Shown here: piece after piece, positions 7,612-16,772 of the stretch | Numbering within the stretch: the first letter of the stretch is position 1 | Layout: each line of letters opens with the position of its first letter | Origin: Parabacteroides sp. TM07-1AC | GTDB lineage: Bacteria; Bacteroidota; Bacteroidia; Bacteroidales; Tannerellaceae | DNA length: 64,000 bases | Direction of reading: 5' to 3' | Assembly: GCF_003480915.1 (NCBI RefSeq) | Contig: NZ_QUKD01000001.1 | Coordinates: 868,001-932,000, forward strand | Made by a program: the position numbers and the translations under genes | The notes under the pieces: generated by a model | Seen by the model: only the letters and a program-made list of their open reading frames with translations | Databases searched by the model: none | What the model was told of the DNA's origin: nothing

Positions 7612-9993
7612 TTATTCCGCTTTCAGACTGTCGATCGGATTCTCATTGGCCGTCGCCCAGGCACGATACAATACGCAACCAATGATGACGAGGTAAACGA
7701 AGAAAGCCGCGATGATAAACAGGAAGGCATTCAGATGGATACGTTCCGAGAATTTCTCCAGCCAGTCGGAGGCACTGATATAGGCAATCACTACACCGAT
7801 CGTAAGAGCAGGAACGGCTATATAGGAAATGTCGCGCGAGATCATCCTGAGGATGCTGGCGGCAGTTGCACCGTTGACCTTGCGGATCGCTATCTCACGT
7901 CCGCGGCGGTTAGTTTCGTCGGCAGTATATCCCAGCAATCCGATCAGCGCGATGATCAGGCAGACGATGCCGCTGATGAAGATGGAGTCGCGGAACTCAC
8001 GATCACCCTGGTATTGCTGAGCCAGACTCATTTTATATACAGAAGCTTCCACCACTTTATCCGGCATTGCATCTGTCAGGATCTGGTTGACCTGTGCTAT
8101 ATTGTCCGATGTCATATCATGCATCTTTATCAAGATATTTTCCGTAGGAGCAATTCCACCCGGCTTCATGTCGTAGAAGAAAACCGAGGCACGGGTATCG
8201 GGACCTTTGATGGAACCGATACGGAAGTCTTCATAGACACCGCAAATGGTGTATACCTGATTTCCATTACTATGTTCGGATATCATCACACCTTTACCAA
8301 TAGCACTTCCTGTCCAGCCCGCCACCTTCTCCATCTGTTCGACAAAACGACGGCTAACCATTATTTTATCGCCGTTAGCCTCACCCTGGCGGAAAGCGTG
8401 GCCCTCCAGAATAGGTATCTCCATCAGTTCAAAATAATTATCACCGACACTGTACATATCGGCAATGTTAAACAGTTCGCGGTTATCACCCGGCAAACCG
8501 ACATTATTACCCGAAGGATATTTGAAAGGCAACTCGCAACTGGCCGACACCAGGTCTACCTGCGGCAAACGACGCAGTTCGTCCATCGCCCGCTCACGCT
8601 CCAGGGCACTCACACCGCGGGTATTACAAAAGATCAGATTCTCGTAGGCATAGCCGGGATCACTCGAAATCATAGCACTATACTGGCGATTGATCGTGAT
8701 CAATAATGCCACCAGATAGGCCGTAGCGACAAACTGTACAAAAAGCAGGCACAGTTTCCAGTAACGCTTCGATTCTTTTACGCTACGGAAAGCCGATGCC
8801 ACCGGAATACGGAGGAAGAGCCAAGTCGGTACCAGGCAGGTTACGGCGAATACAACGATACAGATACCCGACAAAATCATCAAAGTAGGTACCGTAAACA
8901 AAGCAGACAGCGAAGCCGACAACAATTCCTCCACCTTCCCTTTACAAAGGATCAACAGGAAAGCTCCCAGCAAGAGTGCCAGTAACAGATGCAGCAAGGA
9001 TTCGGAAAAGATCATTCCGAATATATTTTTACCCGAAGCTCCGTAACATTTATGTACCGCCACTTCTTTCGTACGTCCGATCAGTGTAGAGATAACGACC
9101 AGCACATAATTCAGCACGGCTATAAGAATCAGGATCGTAGCCAGGAAGAGAAGCATGGCATTCATGTCTTTCACCTCCTTATCATTATTATGGATATCCT
9201 GCAAAGGCGAGATGGTATAGAACAAATCGACACCGGCCTGTTTCAGCGCTTCCATATCCTGGTTACGTTCCTGCATACGGCGGATAGCCGGGGCAAGCCC
9301 TTCCGGATCAGTACCCGGAACCAGTTTTACATAGGCGATGTAACGGTCGTTACCCAGCCAGTTGGTCGTACTCCATTCCGGCATGCTTGCCAGCGATCCC
9401 AGCACATCATAACGCAGATGGCTGTTTTCGGGTATATCTTCAAATACGCCACCGATGGTTTGCGGAGCGTTCCGGTTTGCGTCACGAACGAAGGTCTTGC
9501 CGACCACGTTCCCTACTCCGCCCATTTTCTCGGCCAACGAGCGCGAGATCATCGTATAACCGGGACGGGACAAAACATCTTTCGGATCTCCCACCAGGAT
9601 CGGGCGGGGAAATATATCGAAAAAGCTGGTATCGGCAAGCAGGATAGTCGCTTTATAAAATTGTTTCTCCGGCGACATGATCAGTTCATTGGCCGGTCCT
9701 ATGCGGGTATAGCGCGTTGCGACTTCCACTTCCGGAACCTCCGCTTTCAAACCTGGAGCGACGGCACCGCTCACCTGTCCCCAGGTATCTTTCTTCCCGT
9801 CTTTGTTCAAGCCGGACTTGACCAGATAAATACGGTCGTTGTCGGGATAAAAGTTATCATACGAACGTTCGAAACATACTTTTGCAACCAACACCAAACC
9901 CATTGCCAGTCCAACGGCAAGCGCCAGTATCTTAATCCCATTGTTCCTTCCCTTCTTAAACAGGGAGCGGAATGCCATACTAAAATTCCTCAT
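7612..9993 (-). CDS. ABC transporter permease, FtsX/MacB type
   Basis: A 793-residue permease starting MRNFSMAFRSLFKKGRNNGI. Helix 1 is at about 20-40 (ILALAVGLAMGLVLVAKVCF), followed by a periplasmic MacB-type domain, an FtsX block near 280-400 with TKEVAVHKCYGASGKNIF, a second periplasmic domain, and a C-terminal FtsX block with REIAIRKVNGAT, ending NPIDSLKAE. It is most like the gene just upstream (10005-12380; 11 bases separate them), and these two differ clearly from the other permease pair, which suggests an old duplication with two types of permease in the complex. Substrate unknown. Confidence 0.9.
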   Translation of the reverse strand: MRNFSMAFRSLFKKGRNNGIKILALAVGLAMGLVLVAKVCFERSYDNFYPDNDRIYLVKSGLNKDGKKDTWGQVSGAVAPGLKAEVPEVEVATRYTRIGPANELIMSPEKQFYKATILLADTSFFDIFPRPILVGDPKDVLSRPGYTMISRSLAEKMGGVGNVVGKTFVRDANRNAPQTIGGVFEDIPENSHLRYDVLGSLASMPEWSTTNWLGNDRYIAYVKLVPGTDPEGLAPAIRRMQERNQDMEALKQAGVDLFYTISPLQDIHNNDKEVKDMNAMLLFLATILILIAVLNYVLVVISTLIGRTKEVAVHKCYGASGKNIFGMIFSESLLHLLLALLLGAFLLILCKGKVEELLSASLSALFTVPTLMILSGICIVVFAVTCLVPTWLFLRIPVASAFRSVKESKRYWKLCLLFVQFVATAYLVALLITINRQYSAMISSDPGYAYENLIFCNTRGVSALERERAMDELRRLPQVDLVSASCELPFKYPSGNNVGLPGDNRELFNIADMYSVGDNYFELMEIPILEGHAFRQGEANGDKIMVSRRFVEQMEKVAGWTGSAIGKGVMISEHSNGNQVYTICGVYEDFRIGSIKGPDTRASVFFYDMKPGGIAPTENILIKMHDMTSDNIAQVNQILTDAMPDKVVEASVYKMSLAQQYQGDREFRDSIFISGIVCLIIALIGLLGYTADETNRRGREIAIRKVNGATAASILRMISRDISYIAVPALTIGVVIAYISASDWLEKFSERIHLNAFLFIIAAFFVYLVIIGCVLYRAWATANENPIDSLKAE

Positions 9994-10004
9994 ATTTATA
10001 TCAT

Positions 10005-12380
10005 TTATTCTGATTTCAAACTTTCCACCGGATTGGATACGGCAACCATCCAGCTACGATAGACAACGGTACCTAAAATGAGCAACAGTACCCCTGCCAC
10101 ACTCAACGTGAACACACCGACATTCATCGATATCTTTTCGGCAAATTGCTGTAACCACTTCTCGCCTGCATAATAAGAGGCACCGGCTCCCAGCAACAAA
10201 GCGGGAAAAGCCATCCAGGTCACATCGGAAGCGATCAGCGAAAGGATATCCTTTTCCGTTGCCCCGTTGATCTTGCGAACGGCTATTTCTTTTCCGCGCC
10301 GGTTGGTTTCATCATTGATATACCCGATCAGCCCGATCAGAGTGATGATCAGCGTTACGATACCGCCCAGCATCACCGCGTTGCGGAAAAGGCGCGAAGA
10401 GTTATACATATTCGCCATGCTGACACTGTAAGAAGATACAGGCATCTCCTTATCCGGTAAAGTGGCCTTGATGATTTCGTCCAGCCGTGCCATATTCTCC
10501 TGCGACATTTTATTCAGTTTAATGACCAGCGTATTCTGCGGACGACCGCTATAAAACAGCGCCGAAGGTCCCATCAATTCGCTTCCGATAGCCCCGACAC
10601 GGACATCGTCGTACACGCCTGCTATCTCGAAATCGTTAGGCGTACCATGACCGCTCACATATATTTTCTTTCCTATCACACCGTCTTTCCAGTCGAGTGC
10701 CAAGGCCAGTTTGTCGGCCATCATCCGACTGATCATTACCACGCGGGAAGAATCGGAATAAGAATGATCGAATCCTTTTCCCTGGATAACGGACATTTCC
10801 ATCAGAGAGGTATAATTGGCATTCGCCCCGTAAAGGTCGGCGAAATGAATAATGGTTTCCTTTGTTCCCGGACGATAAACCATATCCCCTGAACCGCTGA
10901 AAGCAGGTAAGCTACTGCAAGTAGATACGTCCTCCACCTCCGGAAGTTTTTTAAGTTCATCCATCAAGGCGCGACGGGAAGAACCCGGCACACCGTCCAT
11001 CCTGCAATAAGCCAGCCGTTCGTATTTATATCCCGGATTATCGTTCACCATTCTATTATACTGCAAACCGATAACCACCAGCAGGCATACCAGAAAACCG
11101 ACGGCCACAAACTGGATAAACAACAGCACTTTCTTCCATGAACGGCGTGATTCTTTATAGGAGCGAAATACCGATGCTACCGGTATTTTCGAAAATAGTT
11201 GCGAAGGCAGTAATCCCGCCACTAAAAATACAATTACACAAACAGCTACCAGCATCAGAACGGTATCGACCGTAAACAGCGATAACAACGACGCACTGAG
11301 CAATTCTTCCACCATCTCACGGAGTGCCAGTATCAACAAAGCAGATATCCCCAGCGAGACAAGCAGGTTGAGAAAGGTTTCCGAAAAGATCATGTCCGAG
11401 ATATTCCATCCGGATGCACCGTAACATTTATGTACGGCAATATCTTTCGAACGGGTTACCAGTGACGAGATCACCAGTAAAACGTAATTCATCAAGGCTG
11501 CAAAAAGGATAGCAAATGCAATAGCCACGAGCATGACAGCCATCCGTTTCGTTGCCGGCGACTTGGCATAAAGTTCCTCCAGCGGACACAACATCAGAGC
11601 GTAATCGATTCCCCGCTCTTTCAATTGGGCAGAGTCGACATGGCGGTCGAGCATCTCGGCCATCGGCTGCAACAGGTTTTCGGCAACGATACCGGGCTCC
11701 AGGCGAACATACCCATTATAACTATCTCCCCCAAACCATTGATCGAGGTTCGACCACCCCATTACTGTCTCGAAAGAGGCCAGTGAAACCAGCATGTTAT
11801 ATTTCAGATGGGTATTATCCGGTACTTCTTCAAACACTCCGCCGATCGTAAAAAGATGTCCGGGGAAAGAGGCGATTTCAAAAGTCTGTCCTACCACATC
11901 TTTTCCACTGCCTATCTTAGCAGCTATCTTTTCGGATACAAGGGCATACAATGGACGCGAAAGAATCTCCTTCGCATTACCGGCCAACACTTTACGGGGA
12001 AGGACATCAAAGAAGTACTGGTCTGCCATTACAAAGTTACCGGTGTATTTTTTCTTATCGGAAGTAGTAAAAAGATACTCCCCTATTACATTGGCACAGG
12101 TAGCCGATTCCACACCGGGTATTTCAGCTTTCATCCCCGACGGAACACCTGCACTTACATGCGGATAGCCTTCTATTTTCTTCTCTCCTACGGATACATT
12201 TTCCTGTATGGCAAAAACACGATCCGACTCAGGATAGAAGTTATCATAAGATAGTTCGAAACATACTTTAGCAATCAGTACCAAGCCCATGGCCAGACCA
12301 ACGCCCAATGAAATTATTTTAATTCCATTATGTCTTCCTTTCTTAAAAAGGGAACGGAAAGCGATATGTACATTCTTCAT
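10005..12380 (-). CDS. ABC transporter permease, FtsX/MacB type
   Basis: A 791-residue permease starting MKNVHIAFRSLFKKGRHNGI, with the same two-block FtsX/MacB layout as its neighbour. Recognisable family segments are DIAVHKCYGASGWNI in the first FtsX block and GKEIAVRKINGAT in the second, and it ends NPVESLKSE. It is the first permease gene after the adaptor gene (12661-13911); the 280-base gap between them contains a nested inverted repeat (12436-12640). Confidence 0.9.
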   Translation of the reverse strand: MKNVHIAFRSLFKKGRHNGIKIISLGVGLAMGLVLIAKVCFELSYDNFYPESDRVFAIQENVSVGEKKIEGYPHVSAGVPSGMKAEIPGVESATCANVIGEYLFTTSDKKKYTGNFVMADQYFFDVLPRKVLAGNAKEILSRPLYALVSEKIAAKIGSGKDVVGQTFEIASFPGHLFTIGGVFEEVPDNTHLKYNMLVSLASFETVMGWSNLDQWFGGDSYNGYVRLEPGIVAENLLQPMAEMLDRHVDSAQLKERGIDYALMLCPLEELYAKSPATKRMAVMLVAIAFAILFAALMNYVLLVISSLVTRSKDIAVHKCYGASGWNISDMIFSETFLNLLVSLGISALLILALREMVEELLSASLLSLFTVDTVLMLVAVCVIVFLVAGLLPSQLFSKIPVASVFRSYKESRRSWKKVLLFIQFVAVGFLVCLLVVIGLQYNRMVNDNPGYKYERLAYCRMDGVPGSSRRALMDELKKLPEVEDVSTCSSLPAFSGSGDMVYRPGTKETIIHFADLYGANANYTSLMEMSVIQGKGFDHSYSDSSRVVMISRMMADKLALALDWKDGVIGKKIYVSGHGTPNDFEIAGVYDDVRVGAIGSELMGPSALFYSGRPQNTLVIKLNKMSQENMARLDEIIKATLPDKEMPVSSYSVSMANMYNSSRLFRNAVMLGGIVTLIITLIGLIGYINDETNRRGKEIAVRKINGATEKDILSLIASDVTWMAFPALLLGAGASYYAGEKWLQQFAEKISMNVGVFTLSVAGVLLLILGTVVYRSWMVAVSNPVESLKSE

Positions 12381-12435
12381 TGTGGTTATCTTTTATAGGT
12401 TGTTTATTTCAGTAAAATAATGCGCAAATATGCCA

Positions 12436-12640
12436 ATGTGCCAATGGAGATAGCAATAAGTTCAGATCTTGTCAGAATTGAACCTATTCAGATCGTATTA
12501 GGGGACGCAGATGACGCAGAATACGCAGACGCTCGCTGACTTTTTATTTTCTTTAAAAACAATATATTATCTGCGTTTATCTGCGCTCGTCTGCGTCATC
12601 TGCGTTCCTTAATGCAAATGGATATTCTATATTGGCACAT
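12436..12640. repeat. Nested inverted repeat, REP/MITE-like
   Basis: The outer arms ATGTGCCAAT (12436-12445) and ATTGGCACAT (12631-12640) are perfect complements. The inner arms GACGCAGATGACGCAGA (12504-12520) and TCTGCGTCATCTGCGT (12590-12605) are complementary over 16 bases, and further CGCAGA units lie beside both. It fills the gap between the adaptor gene and the first permease gene and carries no reading frame. CGCAGA-rich dyads recur between genes in Bacteroidetes, so this is probably a dispersed repeat. Confidence 0.65.
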
Positions 12641-12660
12641 TATTTCCTATTCTTGAAATA

Positions 12661-13911
12661 TCATTCCAACACCAGGACTTCATTATCCTTATAGCTTTCG
12701 TAGCTTGATACGATCACTTTTTCACCGGCTTCCAAACCTTCGGTCACTTCATAATACTGCGGGTTCTGACGACCGATCTTAATCTTGCGGCGATAAGCCT
12801 TTTTGCCATCTTTATCCAAAACGAATATCCAGCTGCCTCCTGTACTCTGGAAGAACGTTCCGCGCGGGATGATGATACTTTCCGTCGGCTGTCCTAATTC
12901 CAGGTTGATATAATACGTTTGTCCGCTGCGGATATTGTCAGGACGTTCGCCGGTAAAGACAAAGTCGGTACGGAACTTACCTTCACGAACTTCCGGATAT
13001 ACTTTACGTACAGCCAGTGCGAAACTTGTACCCTGACGGTCGAAGGCTGCACCCAATCCCGGTTTAACGCGGTCGATATAGTGTTCGTCGATCATGGCTT
13101 CTATCTTATAATCGGAAAGGTCGTTGATCTGGCCGATCTTCATACCGGCTGATACATTCTGTCCGAGGACTACATCCAGCAAACCCAGTTCGCCGTTGAT
13201 CTGTGAACGGACATTCAGATGTTCTTTCCGTTCGTGTACCAATTGGATGTTACGGCGCATATTAGCCAAACTCGTTTCCATTTCGTCCATCTGGATCGTA
13301 CGGGAAATTGAATCCTGACGCAAACGTTCAACCACCAAGTCATATTTCTTGGTTGCCAGTTCATAATCTTCCTTCGCTTTCAGAAATTCTTCCTTGGCGA
13401 TCAGGTTTTCATCGTAAAGCTTCTTTTGTTGCGTATAAGCACGGCGTGAACGGGCGATGTCGACATCGAGCTGGGCTTTTTCCAACTGGTTGTTCAGCTT
13501 ATCCTGTTCCATAGCAACCTGAGTGTTACGCAGGAAGTTCTGCTTTTCAGCCAACTGAGCTTCCGCATCCAGAATCTGCAAATCGAGACCGGAGTTGGAA
13601 AGACGGACAATGACATCGCCTTTTTTCACCTGGGCACCTTCTTCAACTACCTTCTCCTGTACGATACCGCCTTCTTCCGGGCTCAACTGCACGACAGTGA
13701 TAGGCTGTACCTGTCCGTCTACGCGGACGAAATCATTGAATTGTTCCTTAGTCACATTACCGATACTGATTCCGCGAGCATCGACTTTCAGGGTCGAAGC
13801 ATGGTCGCCGAAGATGATCCATCCTACCAGTACCAGGAATAAAACACCACCACCTACATAAGGTAAATGTTTCTTTTGAATGCCTTTTTTCTTTTCTAAC
13901 TGTATATCCAT
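12661..13911 (-). CDS. Periplasmic adaptor protein, HlyD/MacA (RND adaptor) family
   Basis: The 416-residue protein has a short cytoplasmic lysine-rich N-terminus, one membrane helix at about 20-36 (LPYVGGGVLFLVLVGWIIFG), a biotinyl-lipoyl half motif (VVQLSPEEGGIVQEKVVEEG) at about 80-100, a long coiled-coil hairpin at about 110-235 and a C-terminal beta domain ending with GLEAGEKVIVSSYESY. This is the membrane-fusion part that bridges the inner-membrane permease/ATPase to the TolC-like channel. It lies directly downstream of the tolC-like gene (13965) and upstream of the permeases. Confidence 0.92.
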   Translation of the reverse strand: MDIQLEKKKGIQKKHLPYVGGGVLFLVLVGWIIFGDHASTLKVDARGISIGNVTKEQFNDFVRVDGQVQPITVVQLSPEEGGIVQEKVVEEGAQVKKGDVIVRLSNSGLDLQILDAEAQLAEKQNFLRNTQVAMEQDKLNNQLEKAQLDVDIARSRRAYTQQKKLYDENLIAKEEFLKAKEDYELATKKYDLVVERLRQDSISRTIQMDEMETSLANMRRNIQLVHERKEHLNVRSQINGELGLLDVVLGQNVSAGMKIGQINDLSDYKIEAMIDEHYIDRVKPGLGAAFDRQGTSFALAVRKVYPEVREGKFRTDFVFTGERPDNIRSGQTYYINLELGQPTESIIIPRGTFFQSTGGSWIFVLDKDGKKAYRRKIKIGRQNPQYYEVTEGLEAGEKVIVSSYESYKDNEVLVLE

Positions 13912-13964
13912 TGTTGTATGTTTTTATTTCTTTATTGTTTGTTTCCTAGTTATTCGCGTTATTC

Positions 13965-15305
13965 TCAATGAATGCCTTCAATCAAAGGTTTCCCTTTATA
14001 ATAATCGACCAGCTTGCATTTCATCAGATACATCAGCTTCCGCTGCAGCAGGTCGGCTTTTGACAGAAGTAATGTATTTGCACTGGTTTGCAGATCGATC
14101 GGGCTCATCAGACCTTCTTCAAATTTACGTAAAGTTACCTGATAAGCAATTTCATCCGCTTTTGCTTTTTTATCCATCTGAATAGTTTCTTTGGCATAGC
14201 CCTCACGGTCGAGAATAGCTTGTTCGATGGCTGTCTCCAACTGACGGAGCACTTCTGTCTGCTGTTCCTGAGCAATACGCATATTATTGCGTGCCTTGCG
14301 CAGGTTGGTCAAACGGCTCAAACCGTCAAACAAAGGGAAACTCAGGTTGAAAGAGATATATTCACCACGGTTATTTTTAAACTGATTGCTAAAAGATGCA
14401 GGAGCTTTATCTGCTTTCAGGTTCTCGTAATAATTCGTAGAAACCCCGGCAGAGAAAGAAATGGACGGTAACAAACGTCCTTTTGCCATCATGTATTGCA
14501 TTTTATAGGATTTCAACTGAAGTTTCGCCTGCAAGGCTGTCGGATTATTTTCTGATGCGTAATCATATATTTCATTAACCGACTCCATCATCGTTGCATA
14601 CGATTTATCCAAAAGCATCGTATCTACATCCAGTTCCATGTCGGAAGGGTAATTCATATTCTGCTTCAGTGTCAACAAAGCCGTATTAAGCAAATTCTGC
14701 TGGTGAGTCAGATTGTAATCGTTGGCTGCTACCTGCGCTTCGATCTGTGCCACATCCGCTTTGCCTTTCAATCCCAGCTCCTCCTGACGGCGTGTTTTAT
14801 ACAGGATACGGCTATTTTCTTCTAATTGTTCAGCAGCTAGTTTAACTGTTCCCTGGTAATATACCACATCCATAAAAGCCTGCATCGTATTGATTGCCAG
14901 GTCGTCTTTTTCCTTTTGGATATCATTCATACCTAACTGACGGTTTGCTTTTGCCATACGCCACTGGTTGACTAACTGCCCTCCGTTAAATATAGGAATA
15001 GAAACATTCAGGCTATATCCGTTATTGAAAGTAGATGTATTATTATACACGTTAGTCTCCGGATCAATCGAACGTCCGAAACTGTATTGCGCTCCTACAC
15101 TTGCACTCATAGACGGGAAGAAAGAGGCTACAGAGGAATTTAACTCTGCTTTATAAGAATCACTGGTATAAGTTTGTTTCTTCACTTTCGGACTGTTTTC
15201 AACGGCATAATGCATGCATTCATCCATTGTCCAGAGCTTTTCCTGGGCCACGGCGGCTGTTGCCAGGCTAAACGAAAGAATCGATGTAAATATTATCTGT
15301 TTCAT
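13965..15305 (-). CDS. TolC-family outer-membrane efflux channel
   Basis: Started at the ATG at 15305, the protein has 446 residues and begins with a signal peptide (MKQIIFTSILSFSLATAAVA, cleavage before QEKLW). An ATG at 15326 is in frame, but it would place seven polar residues before the signal peptide and lies about at or upstream of the expected transcription start of the sigma54-like promoter. The mature part shows the duplicated TolC layout: long alpha-helical segments and two beta stretches (YSFGRSIDPETN and FNLSFPLFDGLSRLTNLRKA). It is the outer-membrane exit duct and the first gene of the export operon. Confidence 0.92.
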   Translation of the reverse strand: MKQIIFTSILSFSLATAAVAQEKLWTMDECMHYAVENSPKVKKQTYTSDSYKAELNSSVASFFPSMSASVGAQYSFGRSIDPETNVYNNTSTFNNGYSLNVSIPIFNGGQLVNQWRMAKANRQLGMNDIQKEKDDLAINTMQAFMDVVYYQGTVKLAAEQLEENSRILYKTRRQEELGLKGKADVAQIEAQVAANDYNLTHQQNLLNTALLTLKQNMNYPSDMELDVDTMLLDKSYATMMESVNEIYDYASENNPTALQAKLQLKSYKMQYMMAKGRLLPSISFSAGVSTNYYENLKADKAPASFSNQFKNNRGEYISFNLSFPLFDGLSRLTNLRKARNNMRIAQEQQTEVLRQLETAIEQAILDREGYAKETIQMDKKAKADEIAYQVTLRKFEEGLMSPIDLQTSANTLLLSKADLLQRKLMYLMKCKLVDYYKGKPLIEGIH

Positions 15306-15332
15306 TTTTGTGTTATTTTCTGCCAATAGAAA

Positions 15333-15348
15333 GGCAAAGACTGTGCCA
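15333..15348 (-). promoter_or_regulatory. sigma54-like -24/-12 promoter of the tolC-like operon
   Basis: The minus strand reads TGGCACAGTCTTTGCC, matching TGGCAC-N5-TTGC perfectly at the key GG and GC positions. The expected transcription start is near 15322, giving a leader of about 17 bases to the ATG at 15305. Confidence 0.75.
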
Positions 15349-15403
15349 AACCATTTAAGACATTGCTTATCAACCTATTGACAAAACAGATATTTTTCCA
15401 ATG

Positions 15404-15493
15404 TGTAAAAAAATTAGACAATGGTGTATAAATATTAGACAGCCGGTATTTCTTCGTTTCCTTCTCCTATTTTATCTGTCTAAATATTAGACA
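15404..15493. promoter_or_regulatory. Three 17-bp palindromes, probable activator binding sites
   Basis: TGTAAAAAAATTAGACA (15404-15420) and TGTATAAATATTAGACA (15425-15441) have centres 21 bp apart, as at the other two promoters. A third, near-perfect dyad TGTCTAAATATTAGACA (15477-15493) lies 52 bp further on, next to the divergent plus-strand promoter whose -7 box is at 15522-15529. The third site would suit autoregulation of the divergent gene. Confidence 0.7.
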
Positions 15494-15520
15494 CTGGTTA
15501 GGAAGTATAAAACCGAACCT

Positions 15521-15530
15521 GTATCTTTGC
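15521..15530 (+). other. Probable ICE attachment core, also a -7 promoter box
   Basis: GTATCTTTGC fits the published CTnDOT-family core GTAnnTTTGC and contains TATCTTTG, a Bacteroides -7 box on the plus strand. To the left is the resident export locus, to the right ICE sequence. The exact crossover cannot be fixed without the other end or an empty site. Confidence 0.65.
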
Positions 15531-15764
15531 AGACAGAAGTTACGAAAAGAGTGTAATTTATTGGAAATGAGCGTAGGTTAATTGCTCTTGATAGTAATAG
15601 GTTACGATTTAGTTAGTTATCTACTGCATTATCCTTCTGCGCGTTGCGTAACCTTCAAAGAACTCTTCGTATGCAAAAGTAGCTATTTAATTCGAGATTT
15701 TGATATAAACTCCCGTTTTTTATCCCCTCATTCATAAGAATTTTCCGTAAAAGCGGTATTGTCC

Positions 15765-15881
15765 GTCGGCACACCATTGCCCAAAACGAGTTTGGAACAA
15801 ACGTGTGCCGACTACCGCATAGCTGGAGAAAAGGGCATTGCCTCACGCCTAAACGATGTTTAGACAGATGAAGCAATGCCC
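15765..15881. repeat. Two consecutive double-stem hairpins at the ICE end
   Basis: First: GTCGGCACAC (15765-15774) with GTGTGCCGAC (15803-15812), with CCAAA/TTTGG (15781-15785, 15791-15795) nested inside. Second: GGGCATTGC (15833-15841) with GCAATGCCC (15873-15881), with CTAAAC/GTTTAG (15849-15854, 15858-15863) nested inside. The second is followed by CCTTTCTTTT on the plus strand and could be a terminator insulating ICE genes from outside transcription. Confidence 0.6.
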
Positions 15882-16545
15882 CTTTCTTTTGCGCCTATGC
15901 CAAGAGGTGCTTTTACGGGTTTTCAAATGATTTTTCTTTTTTCGCTGTCTCTTTTGCCGGAAGCGGAAAGTGAATGCAGAGTGTGTCAGCCTGCCCCATG
16001 AATGAAACAGGCGCCCACACACAGCCGGACAAACCGGGAAGAATGATTGTTGCCACCCGGCTGAACAAGTTCCGTCGGATCGGAAACAATCATACTTCCT
16101 TTGTTGTGGTTTGCCCTTTTCACGCTTCCGGTGATGTCTTTTTCCTTTTGGTGATTCTTTTTTTTACGGATTTTCCCCTGAAGTTTTTTTCTACACAATC
16201 TGCCTCTGTTTTCGTTTACCTCCATTTTGCGCCTTTCAGTAAGCCGCATCAGTCAGTCATTTTCGTTCTGGGCGCAAAGGTAATTCCGGGATTGGACGGG
16301 AAAGCAAGGTCAAGCCTCCTGTTTTCGGTAAAAATCTCCAGCCCTGCGGGTAGTATTTTGACCGAAAAACCTTGCATTCCCTAATCCCTACCTTTTCAAG
16401 CACCCGAAACGAAAACGACCGATGCGACAGAAAGACGCATAAAAAAAATGTCGGATAAACGAGAGGCAGATAAGATAGTTTGAAACTCAACTCCCTCAGC
16501 TCTTGAATCCGCATTAAAAACAAAAAAATCAAAAACAGCGAAGAT
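15882..16545. other. Gene-free ICE leader region
   Basis: The short frames here on both strands have no recognisable domain, mixed low-complexity composition and no good start context, and I support none as a gene. Together with 15531-15764 this is the non-coding end region of the element, expected to hold integrase arm sites and the promoter of the small-gene block that starts at 16546. I could not locate individual arm sites. Confidence 0.5.
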
Positions 16546-16761
16546 ATGACGGCAACGGCAAATTTCAGACAAATGGCGCAACACATCGGGTTGGCGATAT
16601 GCGGCTTGATGATGCGCACCGCCTTCGGGGTGTTCGGCATCCTTTGGGGCATCATCAGAGAGATTGTAAACGGAGTGTTCCGAGTGGCGATAGGTGTAAT
16701 CGTGGCTATCCTTTCCACCATTGCCTTCTTTGGCTTCATCCTTTGGTTATTCACCCTTTAA
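16546..16761 (+). CDS. Small hydrophobic membrane protein of the ICE
   Basis: A 71-residue protein with a short polar N-terminus and two hydrophobic segments (about 14-34 and 45-70), so probably a two-helix inner-membrane protein. It is the first gene of a plus-strand row of small ICE genes, 11 bases upstream of the next one. I do not recognise a named family; conserved small membrane proteins are common at this end of CTnDOT-like elements. Confidence 0.65.
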   Translation: MTATANFRQMAQHIGLAICGLMMRTAFGVFGILWGIIREIVNGVFRVAIGVIVAILSTIAFFGFILWLFTL

Positions 16762-16772
16762 CCCTTACCGAC

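Noticed and set aside
7609..8706. Plus-strand frame of 365 codons opposite the permease at 7612-9993
   Set aside because: It mirrors a clear permease gene, has no domain and a His/Arg/Thr-rich composition typical of antisense frames.
8989..10062. Plus-strand frame of 357 codons across the permease starts
   Set aside because: Antisense of two well-supported permease genes; no recognisable protein features.
15974..16384. Plus-strand frame of 136 codons and the opposite frame at 15986-16249 in the ICE end region
   Set aside because: Both strands open in the same place, no domain and unusual composition; more likely non-coding end sequence.
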